A program made the position numbers and the translations under genes. This document shows positions 53,853 through 61,189 of a DNA stretch of 64,000 nt, piece by piece. Source of the DNA: Sphingobacterium lactis (lineage in GTDB: Bacteria; Bacteroidota; Bacteroidia; Sphingobacteriales; Sphingobacteriaceae); the NCBI RefSeq assembly GCF_011046555.1, contig NZ_CP049246.1, positions 1,178,001-1,242,000 of the forward strand, given 5' to 3'. The notes under the pieces are model-generated. The model was given only the letters and a program-made list of their open reading frames with translations. It searched no databases and was not told where the DNA came from. The first letter of the stretch is position 1, and each line of letters opens with the position of its first letter.

Positions 53853-54508
53853 CAGATCCTGAAATTGTTGGGGAATTGAATGACGGTAAACTTGTTGTCC
53901 GTGTAGTACGCCAACAGCACGGCATATAGACAGGTGAAACCCATGCCCAACATGGATCCGAACCAGACATCATCCCAAAAGTGTTGGCCAAGGTAGACCC
54001 GGGAATAGCCGGTCAAGCAGGCCAAAACGAAAGCAAGGAGACCAATTTTCTTGTTCTTGGCAAAGAACGCCAAGGTGGCGGCCAGCGCAAAAGCAGAAGT
54101 CGTATGCCCGGAAGGGAATGCGTTGTGATGAGCCATCGGCATCCAAGACAGGGCATGGAAGGTCGGGTCATCCTGCAGGAGATAGCCCGGGCGGTAGGCC
54201 TGAAAGGTTTTCTTCAATAGGGAACAGATCAGACCCGAACCGATATATGTAACGGCAATCGCCACGCCCAACCGGCGCGACCACACCAGAAAGCAGACCA
54301 AGGCGACGGTCATCACAAACAGCCCATCGCCAAACTGCGTGATTACGGTGAAAAAATAATCAAAGAATAAAGAATGATTGGAATTGGTAAGCTGGAAGGC
54401 CTGTATATCCGGACGAGAGAAAATATAGCCGCTCAGGATAAAATACCAGGCCAGAAAACAAACGATGAAACCCCTGTTTTCGGAAAAGAGCTTTTGAATA
54501 CGATTCAT
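53852..54508 (-). CDS. PAP2-family membrane phosphatase
   Basis: A 218-residue integral membrane phosphatase. The three PAP2 motifs are intact: KKTFQAYRP (Lys100, Arg106), FPSGHTTS (residues 131-138) and YSRVYLGQHFWDD (Arg170, His176, Asp180). It probably dephosphorylates a polyprenyl pyrophosphate or a lipid A phosphate in the periplasm. ATG 54508 is preferred because the longer frame adds 16 residues before the natural start. Its TGA overlaps the gtrA ATG, so the PAP2-GtrA-GT39 genes are coupled. Confidence 0.92.
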   Translation of the reverse strand: MNRIQKLFSENRGFIVCFLAWYFILSGYIFSRPDIQAFQLTNSNHSLFFDYFFTVITQFGDGLFVMTVALVCFLVWSRRLGVAIAVTYIGSGLICSLLKKTFQAYRPGYLLQDDPTFHALSWMPMAHHNAFPSGHTTSAFALAATLAFFAKNKKIGLLAFVLACLTGYSRVYLGQHFWDDVWFGSMLGMGFTCLYAVLLAYYTDNKFTVIQFPNNFRI

Positions 54509-54556
54509 CAGGTTAACCTTAAAAATGATTTGTTGAGTTAAAATTAAACTTTCCAT

Positions 54557-54774
54557 GTTATCGGAATGTTAGGTAATGAGGCTCAGTACTTTAAATATTT
54601 GTTACCAAATTATAATGAGAACCTAACCGATACTGGAGGAGACCTAATCTGAACGGAAAATAACAGGAGAAACCACCCCCCCAAAAAAAAAGTATTTGCA
54701 GCAACAGAGAAGTTGGCAAACCGGGGAGGCGAAGTTACTTAAATCAACACAACAGCGTGCCGGTGCCCAACGCC
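54557..54774. other. Intergenic DNA upstream of the PAP2 operon
   Basis: 218 bp without a gene, part of a 480-bp gap. It should hold the promoter of the PAP2 operon (minus strand). A C-run directly followed by a nine-A run at about 54677-54692 is a possible slippage-prone tract. No other structure was seen before the repeat element at 54775. Confidence 0.5.
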
Positions 54775-54908
54775 GGACCTTGTCCGAGGTGCGTCCGAGG
54801 TGCGGGCGTATTCCAACCGAGGTGAGACCGTCCTATAGACACGCTCTCACCACGCTCTCACCACGCTCTGACCCCGCTCTGACCACGCTCTCATGTCGGA
54901 CAAGGTCC
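54775..54908 (+). repeat. Inverted-repeat element built of 11-bp units, copy 2
   Basis: A 134-bp element bounded by perfect 13-bp inverted ends GGACCTTGTCCGA and TCGGACAAGGTCC. Inside, left-arm units (GTCCGAGGTGC twice, GGGCGTATTCC, AACCGAGGTGA) lead to a central CTATAG. Right-arm units follow: TCACCACGCTC twice, TGACCCCGCTC, TGACCACGCTC and TCATGTCGGAC. All are 11 bp. Compared with copy 1 (3356-3471, opposite orientation) the matching arm has one extra unit. It ends about 80 bp before the insertion sequence. Confidence 0.88.
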
Positions 54909-54990
54909 TGTCTTGTCCTTATATAGCTATACAAATTATTGGATTAATTCTGAATTGATTATACAGGCAAATTTGGTAATACTATATGTA

Positions 54991-55872
54991 CTATACAAAC
55001 TCTTTCTGCACTATTGGATATTTTTTCGGTCTCCATCTCTTTCTCAGCGCACCTGACCTCATATGTGCCTGTTCAGGTGTGAGGTAATCACAGCTCGCGT
55101 GGGGCCTTAGGTTGTTGTATACCCTGATGTTCTCCCTGATCTTTCTTGTGGTCTCCCTCAGGCCACTCTGTGATGCGTAGAGGTCAAACTCCGCCTTCAG
55201 TATGCCGTTCACCCTTTCGGCTATCGCATTCTCATAGGGATCCCCGTTCTCGGTCATGCTGACCCCGATCCCGTTGGTGCGTAGGATATCCACATAGCCT
55301 TTGCTACAGTACTGCGAACCCCGATCGGAGTGGTGTATGAGTCCCTTTCCCGGATACTGCCTCTGCTGCAGTGCCATCTGCAGGGCATCGATACATCCCT
55401 GTGCCGAGAGGTCGCCCCTGAACGCCCAGCCCACTATCTTTCTGGAATAGGCATCGGTGACCAGGCTCAGATATCCCCAGCGCCGGTTGAGCTGTACATA
55501 GGTGATGTCGCTTACCCAGACCTGCTCGGGGCGCTCGACCGCAAGTTCCTTTATCAGGTTTCTGTACTTCTTCATCCAGTGCCGCGAATCGGTGGTGACC
55601 GCCTTCCTCTTCCTGACCCTGATCTGTAGGGAATGCTCCCTCATCAGGGCGAAGAGATAGTCGCGGCCGATCCTGATCCCATGTTTTTGCAGGGGGCCGG
55701 CGAGCATATGGAGCAGCTTCCGGGTACCGATCCTCTTCTGTTCGCTGCGTATCCGCAGCACGTGCTGCAGGATGATCTCGTCCTTCAGTCCGACATCCTG
55801 CACCCGCCACTGGCGGTCATAGTACGCATGCCTTGTTCTGCCAAACAGTCCGCAGATCAAACGGATCCCCAT
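54991..55872 (-). CDS. IS3-family transposase OrfB (DDE integrase)
   Basis: A 293-residue reading frame carrying an intact DDE catalytic core: Asp in VWVSDITYVQL, Asp in IHHSDRGSQY, Glu in YENAIAERVNGILK, followed by YNNLRPH. An N-terminal HTH_21-like segment precedes it. The frame is open upstream of ATG 55872 to the slippery site, so the main product is probably the OrfAB fusion (about 479 residues). No internal stop or deletion is visible, so the element could still be active. Confidence 0.93.
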   Translation of the reverse strand: MGIRLICGLFGRTRHAYYDRQWRVQDVGLKDEIILQHVLRIRSEQKRIGTRKLLHMLAGPLQKHGIRIGRDYLFALMREHSLQIRVRKRKAVTTDSRHWMKKYRNLIKELAVERPEQVWVSDITYVQLNRRWGYLSLVTDAYSRKIVGWAFRGDLSAQGCIDALQMALQQRQYPGKGLIHHSDRGSQYCSKGYVDILRTNGIGVSMTENGDPYENAIAERVNGILKAEFDLYASQSGLRETTRKIRENIRVYNNLRPHASCDYLTPEQAHMRSGALRKRWRPKKYPIVQKEFV

Positions 55873-55895
55873 TGCTGGGGATTCCTGTTTGATCT

Positions 55896-56429
55896 TTACG
55901 ACCGCTTGGCACCAGACTTTTTTCTGATGTCGATCTTGAGCTGTTCCTCGGCAATATCGATCATGGTATCCAATGCCCTGATCTTCAGGTTTGCATATTC
56001 CAGGGCCTTCTTCAGGGCCAGGATCTCTGCCTCTTTGGGGTCTACGGGTTTCTTGTTGGCCATATCATCGGGTTCTGGGGAACTAAGTTCGGTATTTTCC
56101 CCCTTATATTCCCTGACCCATCTGGAGACCGTACCGCAGGAGATATCAAAGGTGTTCCCCGCCCGGTAGGCGCTCATCCCGTCCTGGACCGCCCTGATCA
56201 CTGAACGCTTCAGCTCGGTGGTATACCGCTTTGCCCCAATGGGCTGTCGCCCGAACTTCTTCATCCAGCGGATCAGGCTCACTTCGGAGACACCGTACTG
56301 TTCCATCAGGTCCCGGCGGGGGACCCCAAGTTCGATCTGATCCAGCATGTGGAGGATCAAACGCTTGTCGAATGGCTGCTTCTTACTGGTCCGCTCAGCG
56401 AACTCAAACTCTCTTTCTATTGTTTCCAT
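55896..56429 (-). CDS. IS3-family OrfA (DNA-binding subunit)
   Basis: A 177-residue protein with two helix-turn-helix-like segments (VPRRDLMEQYGVSEVSLIRWMKKFG and MSAYRAGNTFDISCGTVSRWVREYKG) and a C-terminal leucine-zipper-like helix (EAEILALKKALEYANLKIRAL) that dimerises OrfA/OrfAB. Length equals that of IS150-type OrfA. It ends 7 codons after the frameshift heptamer. Confidence 0.93.
   Translation of the reverse strand: METIEREFEFAERTSKKQPFDKRLILHMLDQIELGVPRRDLMEQYGVSEVSLIRWMKKFGRQPIGAKRYTTELKRSVIRAVQDGMSAYRAGNTFDISCGTVSRWVREYKGENTELSSPEPDDMANKKPVDPKEAEILALKKALEYANLKIRALDTMIDIAEEQLKIDIRKKSGAKRS
55917..55923 (-). other. Programmed -1 frameshift site of the IS
   Basis: On the minus strand A-AAA-AAG in the orfA zero frame (codons AGA AAA AAG). 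After -1 slippage the frame reads GTC TGG TGC and stays open into orfB, whose ATG lies 45 nt further. This is the canonical IS3-family heptamer. Confidence 0.85.
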
Positions 56430-56598
56430 ACACTTTGTTTTTGTGTATAGCTTTTTTAGGATTGGACATCCACAGGTGATGTGGAAGATTTTTTTGATCT
56501 TTTCACGCTGAGGTAACGATGGAAAGCTATAGCAAACCTACTGCAATACGTTTACAAGCTAATAGGTGAATTTTGGTGATAAAGCGTTATATTCGGGT

Positions 56599-56958
56599 AT
56601 GAATATTGAAGAATTGCGAGAATATTGCATCAGCAAGAAAGGAACGACCGAGGAAGTGCCATTTGGGCCCGATACGTTGGTGTTTAAGGTCGTGGGCAAG
56701 GTTTTCCTGCTGGTTGGTCTGGATCAGGTCGATACGCTATCCTTCAATGTGAAATGTGACCCGGAATATGCGGTGGAGTTACGCGAGCGCTATGAGCATA
56801 CCGTCCTGCCGGGGTATCACATGAACAAGAAGCATTGGAACACGGTGCATGCAAACCGGCAGATCGATGATGGCGAGCTGTATAAATTGATTGACCACAG
56901 CTATGCGCTGGTGGTACAATCACTTCCCAAGCGTAGCCAGGAAGGTTTGCTGGATTAA
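56599..56958 (+). CDS. MmcQ/YjbR family protein
   Basis: A 119-residue cytoplasmic protein of the MmcQ/YjbR (CyaY-like fold) DNA-binding family. The N-terminal NIEELREYCISKKGTTEEVPFGPDTLVFKV and the C-terminal KKHWNTVHANRQIDDGELYKLIDHSYALVVQSLPK are the family pattern. ATG 56599 fits the family start; an upstream start at 56566 would add 11 residues. Its 3' end overlaps that of the convergent LytTR gene by 4 bp. Function in the family is poorly defined. Confidence 0.9.
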   Translation: MNIEELREYCISKKGTTEEVPFGPDTLVFKVVGKVFLLVGLDQVDTLSFNVKCDPEYAVELRERYEHTVLPGYHMNKKHWNTVHANRQIDDGELYKLIDHSYALVVQSLPKRSQEGLLD

Positions 56959-57644
56959 CCTGTGATGCCAAGGGATATCTTCACCTCTTCCTGAAAGCTG
57001 CCGCCGACCGGGATTTCCTGGTCGCCGATCCAGATGGCATGCCGATCCAGTTTCGTGATGGCTCCCGTATGGATGACATAGGAGCGATGTACCTGCAGAA
57101 ATTCAGGGCCGCCCCATTCCGATAGGAATTCCTTAACGGTCATTCTGCCGAGCACCTCCCGATCCTCCAGAACAAAGCGTAGGTAATTGCCTACCGCCTG
57201 TATATACTTGATTCGTTGCAGTTCTATTTTAACCTTTTGATAACCATCCTTCACAAAGAAAGAGGGATTGGTATCGATGATCCCCTTCAGCTCCAGCAAT
57301 TCCTTCGCACGGGCACATGCCTTCTCAAATCGCTCCAGAGTATAGGGCTTGAGCAGGTAATCCACTGCTTCCAGTTCAAAACCCGATAGCGCATATTCCG
57401 TATAAGCTGTAGAAAAGATCGCCAATGGTTTCTGTTCCAGGCTTTGGAAGAGATCGATGCCGTTCATGTCGGGCATCCGAACATCCAGAAAAATGAGCGC
57501 GATTTCCTCCGCCGCCAGATAGGCCTTGGCCTCATGGGGGTTCAGAAAGGTGCGTTCCAGATTCAGGTAGGGGACCTGCTGGGCAAACCTTTTCAGGATA
57601 TCCAGGGCTAGGGGTTCGTCGTCGATGGCTATGGCTCGGATCAT
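56955..57644 (-). CDS. LytTR-type response regulator
   Basis: A 229-residue two-component regulator. Receiver domain residues 1-115 with acidic pocket DDE at 8-10, phospho-acceptor Asp54 in IFLDVRMPDMNG, and the Thr/Lys positions in FSTAYTEYAL and LLKPYTLERF. The LytTR DNA-binding domain follows (IKYIQAVGNYLRFVL, FLQVHRSYVIHTGAITKL). It sits 3 bp after its cognate kinase gene and probably controls envelope genes, maybe the divergent PCMD/barrel pair. Confidence 0.95.
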   Translation of the reverse strand: MIRAIAIDDEPLALDILKRFAQQVPYLNLERTFLNPHEAKAYLAAEEIALIFLDVRMPDMNGIDLFQSLEQKPLAIFSTAYTEYALSGFELEAVDYLLKPYTLERFEKACARAKELLELKGIIDTNPSFFVKDGYQKVKIELQRIKYIQAVGNYLRFVLEDREVLGRMTVKEFLSEWGGPEFLQVHRSYVIHTGAITKLDRHAIWIGDQEIPVGGSFQEEVKISLGITG

Positions 57645-57647
57645 GAT

Positions 57648-58706
57648 CTATTGGGGATTGGTGGAGGATTGAGTTTTACCGGTGTCCAGATCGATCGTTA
57701 GGAAAACAAAATATTCCTGCTGATTCTGTTCGATAACCAACATATAGCGATCCGGATAAGTGAGCTCCAGCCTGTTCCGCACATTCTCCAGGCCAATGCC
57801 CGATTTTGTCCGTTCCAGGTCTATTCCTTGCGCCTGATGGATGCTGTTGTATACAGAAAACTTCAGCTGGTTGTCGACCAGATCGGCATTCACCCGGATC
57901 CAGGAAGGTTGCGTCATGCTGATGCCATGCTTAAAGGCGTTCTCCACAAAGGGAATCAATAGCATGGGCGTGATGTACAGGTCGCTCAGGGTATCGACGA
58001 TATCGGATTCGATCTTTACCGTAGGCACGTTTTCCGTACGGAGACTCTGGATGGCGATGTATTCGTTCAGGTAGCTCAGGTCGCGGGACAATAAAATCTG
58101 TTCCTGTTGGTTCTCGAAGATCATAAAGCGCATCATCTGACTTAATCGCTGCACGCTATCGGCCGTTTTAGTGGCATTCTCCTGCAGCGCCAACCCATAG
58201 ATGCTGTTCATCACGTTGAAAAGAAAGTGCGGGTTGACCTGCGATTGCATCAGCTTAAATTCAGCGTCGGTTTGGCCAAGATCCCGCTGCAGCCTAAGGA
58301 CCTTACTGTTCCTCGCCCTATTCTTGAAATAATAATGGTAGGATAACGAAGTGGCTATCGTGAAGTACAGGATAAAAAAGAAGAGGAATTCCTTATGCCA
58401 ATAGGGTGCTCCCGCCAACAGAAACAGCACGAAGGGAATCGAAGCTATAAAGCCAAGGCAGCACGCTAAAATCATGTACTCGATTAGGTTAATCCGCTTC
58501 TCGTAATGGAAATGCAGGATGTAGTAGGTGTTTACTGCATACAGGATATACGCATAGGGAATCAGCATAAAGAACATCCCCATCGCGGGGCTGATTGCAA
58601 AACCAAATAGGGTCAGTGCACCTGTGGATAATAATATGACCAGGATCTCGATGCCTATTTTCTTACGCATGGTAGTTTTCCCGGTGGTTTTTGCTGTAGT
58701 TTTCAT
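57648..58706 (-). CDS. LytS/YehU-type sensor histidine kinase
   Basis: A 352-residue inner-membrane kinase. Four transmembrane helices lie between about residues 18 and 128, then a coiled linker and the His_kinase domain with phospho-acceptor His160 in QSQVNPHFLFNVMNSIYGL. The ATPase part has LIPFVENAFKHGI and GIGLENVRNRLEL. There is no large periplasmic sensor, so the signal is likely sensed within the membrane. The start may be ATG 58706 or 58670; the extra 12 residues are Thr/Lys-rich. Confidence 0.94.
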   Translation of the reverse strand: MKTTAKTTGKTTMRKKIGIEILVILLSTGALTLFGFAISPAMGMFFMLIPYAYILYAVNTYYILHFHYEKRINLIEYMILACCLGFIASIPFVLFLLAGAPYWHKEFLFFFILYFTIATSLSYHYYFKNRARNSKVLRLQRDLGQTDAEFKLMQSQVNPHFLFNVMNSIYGLALQENATKTADSVQRLSQMMRFMIFENQQEQILLSRDLSYLNEYIAIQSLRTENVPTVKIESDIVDTLSDLYITPMLLIPFVENAFKHGISMTQPSWIRVNADLVDNQLKFSVYNSIHQAQGIDLERTKSGIGLENVRNRLELTYPDRYMLVIEQNQQEYFVFLTIDLDTGKTQSSTNPQ

Positions 58707-58719
58707 GTTGCTGTAGGTT

Positions 58720-58752
58720 TAAAATTAATAAAATAGTTGAGTTAGCGTCAAA
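58720..58752 (-). promoter_or_regulatory. Candidate promoter of the two-component operon
   Basis: TTTG, 21 bp, TAATTTTA on the minus strand, 14 nt before ATG 58706; one mismatch in the -7 box. Confidence 0.35.
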
Positions 58753-59021
58753 AGGATTTTCCGACCGCCGCGCATCCATGTGGTAAATCGGTATGGTATC
58801 CACGGTTTGAACGGGTTGGCCTGTGGAAAACAGCTGGAATATGAGTTGAACAAGGGTGTTGAAAATCATCGCTATGTGCATTGTTTCGACAAGAATACGC
58901 AGGGAAGGGGATGCATAAAAAAATATGTGACGAACCGGTGGAAAGAAATGATGAATTTGGCCCAATTGTAAAATAGATGTCTTAAAGCACACAATTAGGG
59001 GCTACATTTAACCAATAAGGT

Positions 59022-59029
59022 TACCTTTG
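59022..59029 (+). promoter_or_regulatory. -7 element of the PCMD-barrel operon
   Basis: TACCTTTG, exact TAnnTTTG match, 55 nt before the start codon; followed by a short GC hairpin in the leader. Confidence 0.4.
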
Positions 59030-59084
59030 GCGAACCTCGGCCACCCAAACGCCGAGGCACTATTTTTTATTAACACGTATTACG

Positions 59085-60215
59085 ATGCCGTACAAACAAT
59101 TACTCTGGTCCGTACTCGGACTTTTTCTCTTCTTATCAAGCTGTATAAAAGATGAGGCACGGAATATGGAAGCCGATATTACAGCGGTCCATATTGCCGA
59201 CAGCCTGATCAATGCCCAACCGATCATCAACAACCGCAATATTGTGGTCTATGTGAAGCCAGGAACCCTGAATCTGCAGGAATTTGCCCTGGATTTCGAT
59301 CTGACAGCAGGCGCCACGTCGGTTCCCGCGGCAGGGTCCGTTCAGGATTTCTCCGTGCCGGTGACCTATGAGGTGACCTCCGAAGATGGGCAATACAAAA
59401 AACAATACACCGTTACGCTCCTGGAATCCTCCGTGCCGGAAAACTTCGACTTCGAACTGTTCGGGCAGGATGAAAAGCGCCAATGGGTCTACTTTTACGA
59501 AGAGGTAGCCGGGATTCCCCAGAACCTATGGGCTTCCGGAAATTCCGGATTCGCACTCACCGCAGGCAGTAACCCGACCAACGCAACCTACCCAACCCAG
59601 GTGACGGATTTGCAGCAATATGTGACCAGTGGAAAACATGCCGCTTACCTGGAGACCAAGTCAACGGGATTCTTAGGCGCCTTGGTCAAAAAGCCCATCG
59701 CCGCCGGTAACCTATTCATCGGATCCATGTTCACCAAGAGCATTGTGGACATACAGACACGCTTTGGATTGCCTTTCAATAAAGTGCCTGTTTCCTTAAC
59801 AGGGTATTACCTGTATGCTCCGGGATCAAAGGTCATCGATAAGGATGGAAATACTGTCAATGTACAGGATGAATGTGATATCTATGCCGTGCTCTTCGAT
59901 CGGGTTGCCCTCATGGAGGCGACCGCAAAGGATGAGGAATATCCGAATAGAACGTGGCTAGATGATAAAGATGTGCTGACAAGCCCGCATATCATTGCAT
60001 TGGCGCAGCTGAAAGATGCTGGACCAACAACAGGAACGGGTATGCAGAAATTTGAGCTGCCCTTTGTCTTCAAGCGTGAATATAAACAGGCAGATGTGGA
60101 TGCCTACCGCTACAGTATAGCGATTGTGCTCTCTTCCAGTAAGCACGGTGCAATATTTCAAGGGGCCGTAGGAAGTAAATTAGTGGTGGATCAATTAAAA
60201 ATCAACGTAAAATAA
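59085..60215 (+). CDS. PCMD-domain lipoprotein
   Basis: A 376-residue surface or periplasmic lipoprotein, lipobox FLSSC (Cys20). An N-terminal Ig-like segment (about residues 30-115, ending YKKQYTVTLLES) is followed by a PCMD (putative carbohydrate metabolism) domain with NLWASGNSGFALTAG, AAYLETKSTGFLGAL, AGNLFIGSMFT and FELPFVF. PCMD proteins are Bacteroidota-specific and thought to bind glycans. Its stop overlaps the start of the barrel gene (TAATG), so the two are translated together. Confidence 0.87.
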   Translation: MPYKQLLWSVLGLFLFLSSCIKDEARNMEADITAVHIADSLINAQPIINNRNIVVYVKPGTLNLQEFALDFDLTAGATSVPAAGSVQDFSVPVTYEVTSEDGQYKKQYTVTLLESSVPENFDFELFGQDEKRQWVYFYEEVAGIPQNLWASGNSGFALTAGSNPTNATYPTQVTDLQQYVTSGKHAAYLETKSTGFLGALVKKPIAAGNLFIGSMFTKSIVDIQTRFGLPFNKVPVSLTGYYLYAPGSKVIDKDGNTVNVQDECDIYAVLFDRVALMEATAKDEEYPNRTWLDDKDVLTSPHIIALAQLKDAGPTTGTGMQKFELPFVFKREYKQADVDAYRYSIAIVLSSSKHGAIFQGAVGSKLVVDQLKINVK

Positions 60216-60982
60216 TGCAATTAATCTTAACATATAGCAAGCCAATGCTGTTCGTTTTTCTTTTGATGGTACTTGGCAGTCGGTTACAGGCTCAGGAGCT
60301 GCAAAAGGGACAGCTGACTTTGGATGTAGAAGCAGGAACGAAAATTGGGGGTGCCTCTCCAATGGGTCTACCGGCGGAAATCAGGAAAATAAACAGCTAC
60401 AAACCGGCATTACCATTCTTTGTCGGAGCAAAGGTCGCATACGGTATTTCCGAAAAGTGGGGAATCCGGACCGGCTTTATCTTCGAAGGAAAAGGAATGA
60501 AAACCGATGCCCAAGTGAAGGGCTACAAAACAACTTTCAACGCCGATGAGGATCCGAACCAAAATGTCAGTGGGTATTATTATGGAGATATCACCACCAA
60601 TGTGGAGAACCTATACCTGACGGTACCCATCTTGGCGAATTACCAATTGAATTCCAACTGGAGCCTGCAAGCAGGACCTTATATTTCGATGGCTGTACAG
60701 CGCAAATTCTACGGACTGGCAAAAGAGGGCTATATCCGCGATGGTGACCCTACGGGTGAAAAAGTTGGGATCGTGGATGCCGCATATGACTTCAAGAAAC
60801 ACATCCGAAAAGTAGATGTCGGCATAAGCCTGGGTGGCAAATATGACTTCGCAGAACGCTATTATGCCACAGCCCAATTTGATTATGGCTTTAACAGCAT
60901 TATGAAAACCGGATTCGAAAGCATCAGCTTCGACCTCCACAATATCTTCTTGAATGTCGGTGTAGGCATGCGCCTCTGGTAA
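60215..60982 (+). CDS. Outer-membrane beta-barrel (porin-like) protein
   Basis: A 255-residue exported protein. The signal peptide ends LQAQ. The mature part has about eight to ten amphipathic strands (LTLDVEAGTKIGGA, KWGIRTGFIFEGKGM, NLYLTVPILANYQL, DVGISLGGKYDFAE) and ends IFLNVGVGMRLW, an outer-membrane insertion signal. This is the PorT/OMP_b-brl_2 pattern. It partners the overlapping PCMD lipoprotein. Function is unknown. Confidence 0.85.
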   Translation: MQLILTYSKPMLFVFLLMVLGSRLQAQELQKGQLTLDVEAGTKIGGASPMGLPAEIRKINSYKPALPFFVGAKVAYGISEKWGIRTGFIFEGKGMKTDAQVKGYKTTFNADEDPNQNVSGYYYGDITTNVENLYLTVPILANYQLNSNWSLQAGPYISMAVQRKFYGLAKEGYIRDGDPTGEKVGIVDAAYDFKKHIRKVDVGISLGGKYDFAERYYATAQFDYGFNSIMKTGFESISFDLHNIFLNVGVGMRLW

Positions 60983-61029
60983 CAGCATACACAAATACAA
61001 AAATACACCCGCACACCAACAATAGGTTC

Positions 61030-61066
61030 AAAAAAAGACGCTGGAAGAAATCCCAGCGTCTTTTTT
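61030..61066 (+). terminator. Terminator of the PCMD-barrel operon
   Basis: AAAAAAGACGCTGG, 7-nt loop, CCAGCGTCTTTTTT: a 14-bp stem with T-run. Confidence 0.9.
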
Positions 61067-61152
61067 ATCTTTTATTTTAACATGCAATTTGAAATTAAGC
61101 CATCATCCCCTTCTCTTCCCTTCCCCATCACAATATAAACGCCCCCTTTCTA

Positions 61153-61187
61153 TCTCACATCTCATATCTCAAATCTCACATCTCAAA
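61153..61187. repeat. Heptanucleotide TCTCAHA repeat tract, copy 2
   Basis: Five uninterrupted 7-bp units: TCTCACA, TCTCATA, TCTCAAA, TCTCACA, TCTCAAA. Preceded by CTTTCTA, as at 49040. It ends right at the 3' end of the oxygenase gene. Confidence 0.75.
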
Positions 61188-61189
61188 AA

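Larger units (their letters stand above)
54987..56452 (-). mobile_element. IS3-family (IS150-like) insertion sequence
   Basis: Two consecutive minus-strand ORFs (orfA then orfB) joined by an A6G frameshift heptamer give the IS150-group layout, and the total size near 1.45 kb fits. Ends are provisional. Left inward sequence TGTACTATACAAAC (54987-55000) and right inward sequence AAGCTATACACAAA (from 56452) share CTATACA as a short inverted repeat. A further CTATACA at 54927 leaves the left end uncertain. No target duplication could be confirmed. Confidence 0.75.
58707..59084. other. Divergent regulatory region between the two-component system and PCMD operon
   Basis: 378 bp. It holds candidate promoters on both strands: minus-strand TTTG (58752-58749), 21 bp, TAATTTTA (58727-58720); and plus-strand TACCTTTG (59022-59029). 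A leader hairpin CCTCGG/CCGAGG lies at 59035-59057 in front of the PCMD gene. A 63-codon plus ORF at 58780-58971 has no protein-like features. Confidence 0.5.

Noticed and set aside
58780..58971. 63-codon plus ORF upstream of the PCMD operon
   Set aside because: No start context or domain; it lies within the divergent regulatory region.
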